From Clostridiales bacterium UBA6330 (GTDB taxonomy: Bacteria; Bacillota; Clostridia; Oscillospirales; CAG-272): a stretch of 6,710 nt of DNA. Positions 4,527 through 6,710 of this stretch are shown here, piece after piece. The notes beneath the pieces are model-generated. The model ran no database searches and was not told the DNA's origin. It saw nothing but the letters and a program-made list of their open reading frames with translations. Location of the stretch: assembly GCA_002438075.1 (NCBI GenBank), contig DJSQ01000190.1:1-6710 (forward strand), read 5' to 3'. The translations under genes were made by a program, and so were the position numbers. Position 1 is the stretch's first letter, and each line of letters begins with the position of its first letter.

Positions 4527-6543
4527 TTCCGCACGGATGCCGTCGGAAACGAAACATCCCGAATTGCTATGCCCCGCAGGCTCCATGGCGTCGCTTGAAG
4601 CGGCGCTGGAGGGCGGGGCTGATGCTGTATATTTGGGTGGTACACAGCTGAATGCCCGCGCGAATGCGAGAAATTTCGACGCGGAGGAGCTGCGCGCGGC
4701 AACCCGTCTGGCGCACGCGCATGGGGTCAAGGTTTATCTGACGCTGAACACGCTTGTCACCGACCGCGAGCTTTCCGCCTTTACGGATGCGGCAAAGGAT
4801 GCGGCGCGGGCGGGCGTGGACGCGCTGATTGTTGCCGATGTCGGCGGGGCGGAGCGCCTGCGGCGGGAGCTGCCGTCACTGGAGCTGCACGCCAGCACGC
4901 AGATGTCGGGGCACAACAGCGCGATGGCGCGCGACCTTGCCGAAAGAAGCTTTACCCGCATGGTGGCGGCGCGGGAGATCTCCCGCGAGAATCTGGCGGC
5001 GCTGTTGGAGCGGTCGCCGATTGAGACCGAGCTGTTTGTGCACGGGGCGCTCTGCGTCTGCCATTCGGGGCAGTGCCTCTTCTCGTCACTGGTCGGCGGC
5101 AGGAGCGGCAACCGCGGGGAGTGCGCCCAACCATGCAGACTGCCGTACCGTGCGAAAACGGGGGAGTACCCGCTCTCTCTGCGGGACCTTTCGCTGGCAA
5201 AGCAGGTTCCCGAGCTGGCGAAGCTCGGCGTTGCGTCCTTCAAAATCGAGGGGCGGATGAAGTCCCCCGAGTATGTTTACGAGGTGGCGCGGACCTTTCG
5301 CCGCCTGATCGACGAGAATCGCGGCGCGACCGATGCGGAGATGCGCCGCCTTGCCGAAGCGTTCAGTCGCGGGGGCTTTACCGACGGCTACTACATCGGC
5401 AACATCGGGCACGGGATGCTCGGGGTGCGGAGCGATGCGGACAAGGAAAAGAGCCGTGCGGTCGCGCCGTTCGGCGGCTTGACGCGCAGAGTCCCGCTCG
5501 CGGTCGGAGTGCGGATGGTGGCGGGGGAGCCCGTCAGACTGACGCTTTTGGACGGCACGCATTCGGTCACGGTTGCGGGGGATATCCCGCAGGCGGCGCG
5601 GACGGTGCCGATGACCGAGGAGGCGGTTCTGCGGTCGCTCTGTCGCTTTGGCGGGACCCCGTATGAAGCGGGGGAGACCGCGATTGAGTTGGGCGCGGGG
5701 CTGATGCTGCCCGTCAGCAGGCTGAACGACCTGCGGCGGCGGGCGGTGGAGGCGCTGGAGGAAGCGGAACAGCCGCAGGCGCGGGAAGTGCTTCCCGCCG
5801 TGCCGCAGAAGCCGCAAAAAAAGCGCGTTCCGCTCCGCAGTGCGGTTTTCGCCCGTCCCGAGCAGGTGACCGAGGCGGCGCGGGACTATTTCGGGCGCAT
5901 TTATCTGCCGCTGTTCTCTTATGCGGCGGGTGCGGACGGGGTGGTTCTGCCGCCCGTGATATTTGACCGTGATGCGGGTCGCGTGGCGGAGGCGCTACGG
6001 TCCGCAAGGGCGGCGGGGGCGGTTTACGCTCTGGTCGGCAATGCGGGGCATCTCGGCTTTGCGGTTGATGCGGGCTTGATACCCGTTGGGGATTTTCGGC
6101 TGAACATCACGAATTCGGAGAGTGCGGCGTTCTGGGAGCGGCGTGGGATGGAGCAATGCATTCTGTCGCCCGAGCTGACCCTGCCGCAGATGCGCGACAT
6201 TGGCGGGAACACGGCGGTGATTGTATACGGCAGGCTTCCTCTGATGCTGCTTGAAAAGTGTGTGGTGAAGGAGGTTTCCGACTGCACGGGGTGCGCGCGG
6301 GGGCAGGCGGAGTTAGTGGACCGCCGCGGGGCACGTTTCCCGCTTCTGCGCGAGTGGGAGCATCGGAATCTGGTTCTGAACAGTCTCCCGACCTGTATGT
6401 CCGACCGTGCGGACGTGCTTTTGCGTGCGGGGTTATCGGCGTGGCACTTTCTCTTTACGGTAGAGTCCCCGCGCGAGGTAGACCGCGTTCTCGCGGCGTT
6501 CCGCGTCGGCGCCCCGCTTGCGGGGCAGGTACGCAGGGTGTGA
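4519..6543 (+). CDS. U32-family protein with DUF3656-like region, probable RlhA-type RNA hydroxylase
   Basis: The N-terminal half (about 14-310) is the U32 'peptidase' barrel: PELLCPAGSMASLEAALEGG at 14-33, DAVYLGG, and the family signature around ELFVHGALCVCHSGQC (171-186), followed by NRGECAQPCR (198-207) and FKIEGRMKSPEYV (241-253). Despite the name, characterised E. coli members are prephenate-dependent hydroxylases: TrhP for tRNA uridine-34 and RlhA for 23S rRNA C2501. At 674 residues, with a DUF3656-like middle and a second barrel-like part, it resembles RlhA (about 650) more than TrhP (about 450). Two cysteine sets, C179/C181/C186/C202/C206 and C581/C589/C592/C626, could hold an iron-sulphur cluster. 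The ATG at 4519 sits directly after GAGG, too close for normal binding; ATG at 4537, 10 bases after the zapA stop, is a real alternative (668 residues). Expression is probably coupled to zapA. Substrate is inferred. Confidence 0.88.
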   Translation: MSDSARMPSETKHPELLCPAGSMASLEAALEGGADAVYLGGTQLNARANARNFDAEELRAATRLAHAHGVKVYLTLNTLVTDRELSAFTDAAKDAARAGVDALIVADVGGAERLRRELPSLELHASTQMSGHNSAMARDLAERSFTRMVAAREISRENLAALLERSPIETELFVHGALCVCHSGQCLFSSLVGGRSGNRGECAQPCRLPYRAKTGEYPLSLRDLSLAKQVPELAKLGVASFKIEGRMKSPEYVYEVARTFRRLIDENRGATDAEMRRLAEAFSRGGFTDGYYIGNIGHGMLGVRSDADKEKSRAVAPFGGLTRRVPLAVGVRMVAGEPVRLTLLDGTHSVTVAGDIPQAARTVPMTEEAVLRSLCRFGGTPYEAGETAIELGAGLMLPVSRLNDLRRRAVEALEEAEQPQAREVLPAVPQKPQKKRVPLRSAVFARPEQVTEAARDYFGRIYLPLFSYAAGADGVVLPPVIFDRDAGRVAEALRSARAAGAVYALVGNAGHLGFAVDAGLIPVGDFRLNITNSESAAFWERRGMEQCILSPELTLPQMRDIGGNTAVIVYGRLPLMLLEKCVVKEVSDCTGCARGQAELVDRRGARFPLLREWEHRNLVLNSLPTCMSDRADVLLRAGLSAWHFLFTVESPREVDRVLAAFRVGAPLAGQVRRV

Positions 6544-6550
6544 GGGGGGA

Positions 6551-6583
6551 AGGGCAAGACCTTGGGACGCTGTCCCAAGCCCT
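6551..6583. repeat. Hairpin element downstream of the U32 gene
   Basis: CTTGGGAC (6561-6568) and GTCCCAAG (6572-6579) form a perfect 8-bp stem with a 3-base loop, and outer AGGG/CCCT (6551-6554 with 6580-6583) can add 4 bp across an internal loop. It begins 8 bases after the U32 stop. There is no T-run behind it, so it looks more like a dispersed intergenic repeat or RNA-stabilising 3' hairpin than an intrinsic terminator. Confidence 0.55.
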
Positions 6584-6584
6584 G

Positions 6585-6617
6585 CTTAGGTGACTTCTTG
6601 AGGAGAAGTCACCTAAG
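6585..6617. repeat. Perfect 14-bp hairpin, repeat-like
   Basis: CTTAGGTGACTTCT (6585-6598) is the exact reverse complement of 6604-6617, with a 5-base loop TGAGG. It is symmetric and lacks a following T-run on the plus strand; a short TTTTT lies 28 bases on, at 6645-6649. It stands directly next to the previous hairpin, so the two may be one composite element. Such paired hairpins are often dispersed repeats in Clostridia genomes, but copy number cannot be seen in one window. Confidence 0.6.
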
Positions 6618-6710
6618 AACCTTCAAGACCTTCAACTAAGGGGATTTTTGATTCTGTCTTTACGTTGTACAGATTTTGGGTGTAGCCGCATTCCGTGCTA
6701 CGAATTCCGG
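6618..6710. other. Terminal intergenic stretch without recognised gene
   Basis: The last 93 bases are lower in GC than the genes. CTTCAAGACCTTCAAC at 6621-6636 contains a tandem 9-10 base repeat (CTTCAAGAC / CTTCAAC). A weak 5-bp hairpin GTAGC/GCTAC lies at 6682-6701. Short frames remain open to the window edge on both strands, but none has a start with a ribosome binding site or a recognisable motif. Confidence 0.4.

Noticed and set aside
3933..4730. Minus-strand frame opposite zapA
   Set aside because: It crosses the zapA-U32 junction, is rich in Arg, Ser and Cys as expected of a shadow frame, and has no motif.
5086..5817. Minus-strand frame of 243 codons and a plus frame at 5073-5666 inside the U32 gene
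   Set aside because: Both are alternate-frame readings of the well-supported U32 gene and are rich in Arg and Pro.
6613..6708. Minus-strand frame of about 31 codons open to the right edge
   Set aside because: It could be the tail of a convergent gene, but it ends inside the 14-bp hairpin, shows no recognisable motif and cannot be judged without flanking sequence.
1..6710. CRISPR array, tRNA, rRNA, prophage or insertion sequence
   Set aside because: No regularly spaced repeats, cloverleaf, rRNA-like sequence, or transposase or phage genes were seen.

Overview
The window looks like chromosomal DNA of a GC-rich member of the Clostridia (Bacillota), possibly a gut Oscillospirales-type bacterium. 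The evidence is a walJ-rlmH pair, a zapA-U32 peptidase pair, strong Shine-Dalgarno sites, sigma-A type promoters in AT-rich islands, and a Firmicutes-type holin-like mini-toxin. Genus cannot be read from the sequence alone.

Layout. (1) Positions 1-530 hold a compact locus that reads as a type I toxin-antitoxin module. A near-consensus promoter (TTGATA-17-TATAAT) drives a roughly 190-nt structured leader and a 30-residue single-membrane-span peptide (265-357). A 14-bp stem terminator follows. On the opposite strand an even better promoter (TTGACA-17-TATCAT with an extended -10) points back at the toxin 3' end and should make a short antisense RNA of about 90 nt. (2) Positions 531-656 are intergenic and carry a GC-rich hairpin of repeat-like character. 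(3) Positions 657-3589 are a tightly packed minus-strand operon, read right to left: galactokinase-like GHMP kinase, a three-span membrane protein of unknown function, the WalJ/YycJ-type metallo-beta-lactamase protein, and RlmH, the 23S rRNA methyltransferase. Junctions are a 1-nt gap, a 4-bp ATGA overlap and a 7-bp overlap, so translation is probably coupled throughout. (4) Positions 3590-3872 are a divergent control region with one promoter facing each way and a terminator-like hairpin between them. (5) Positions 3873-6543 are a plus-strand pair: an extended ZapA-like cell-division protein and a long U32-family protein of the RlhA/DUF3656 type, overlapping by 8 bp. (6) Positions 6544-6710 hold two strong hairpins of repeat-like character and no recognisable gene.

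Taken together, both operons mix cell-envelope or division functions (WalJ, ZapA) with 23S rRNA modification (RlmH, probable RlhA-like hydroxylase). The most interesting part is the toxin-antitoxin locus. Its leader can form mutually exclusive hairpins that hide or free the ribosome binding site, and a 13-nt leader segment is repeated, inverted, just beyond the toxin terminator and therefore inside the antisense RNA.
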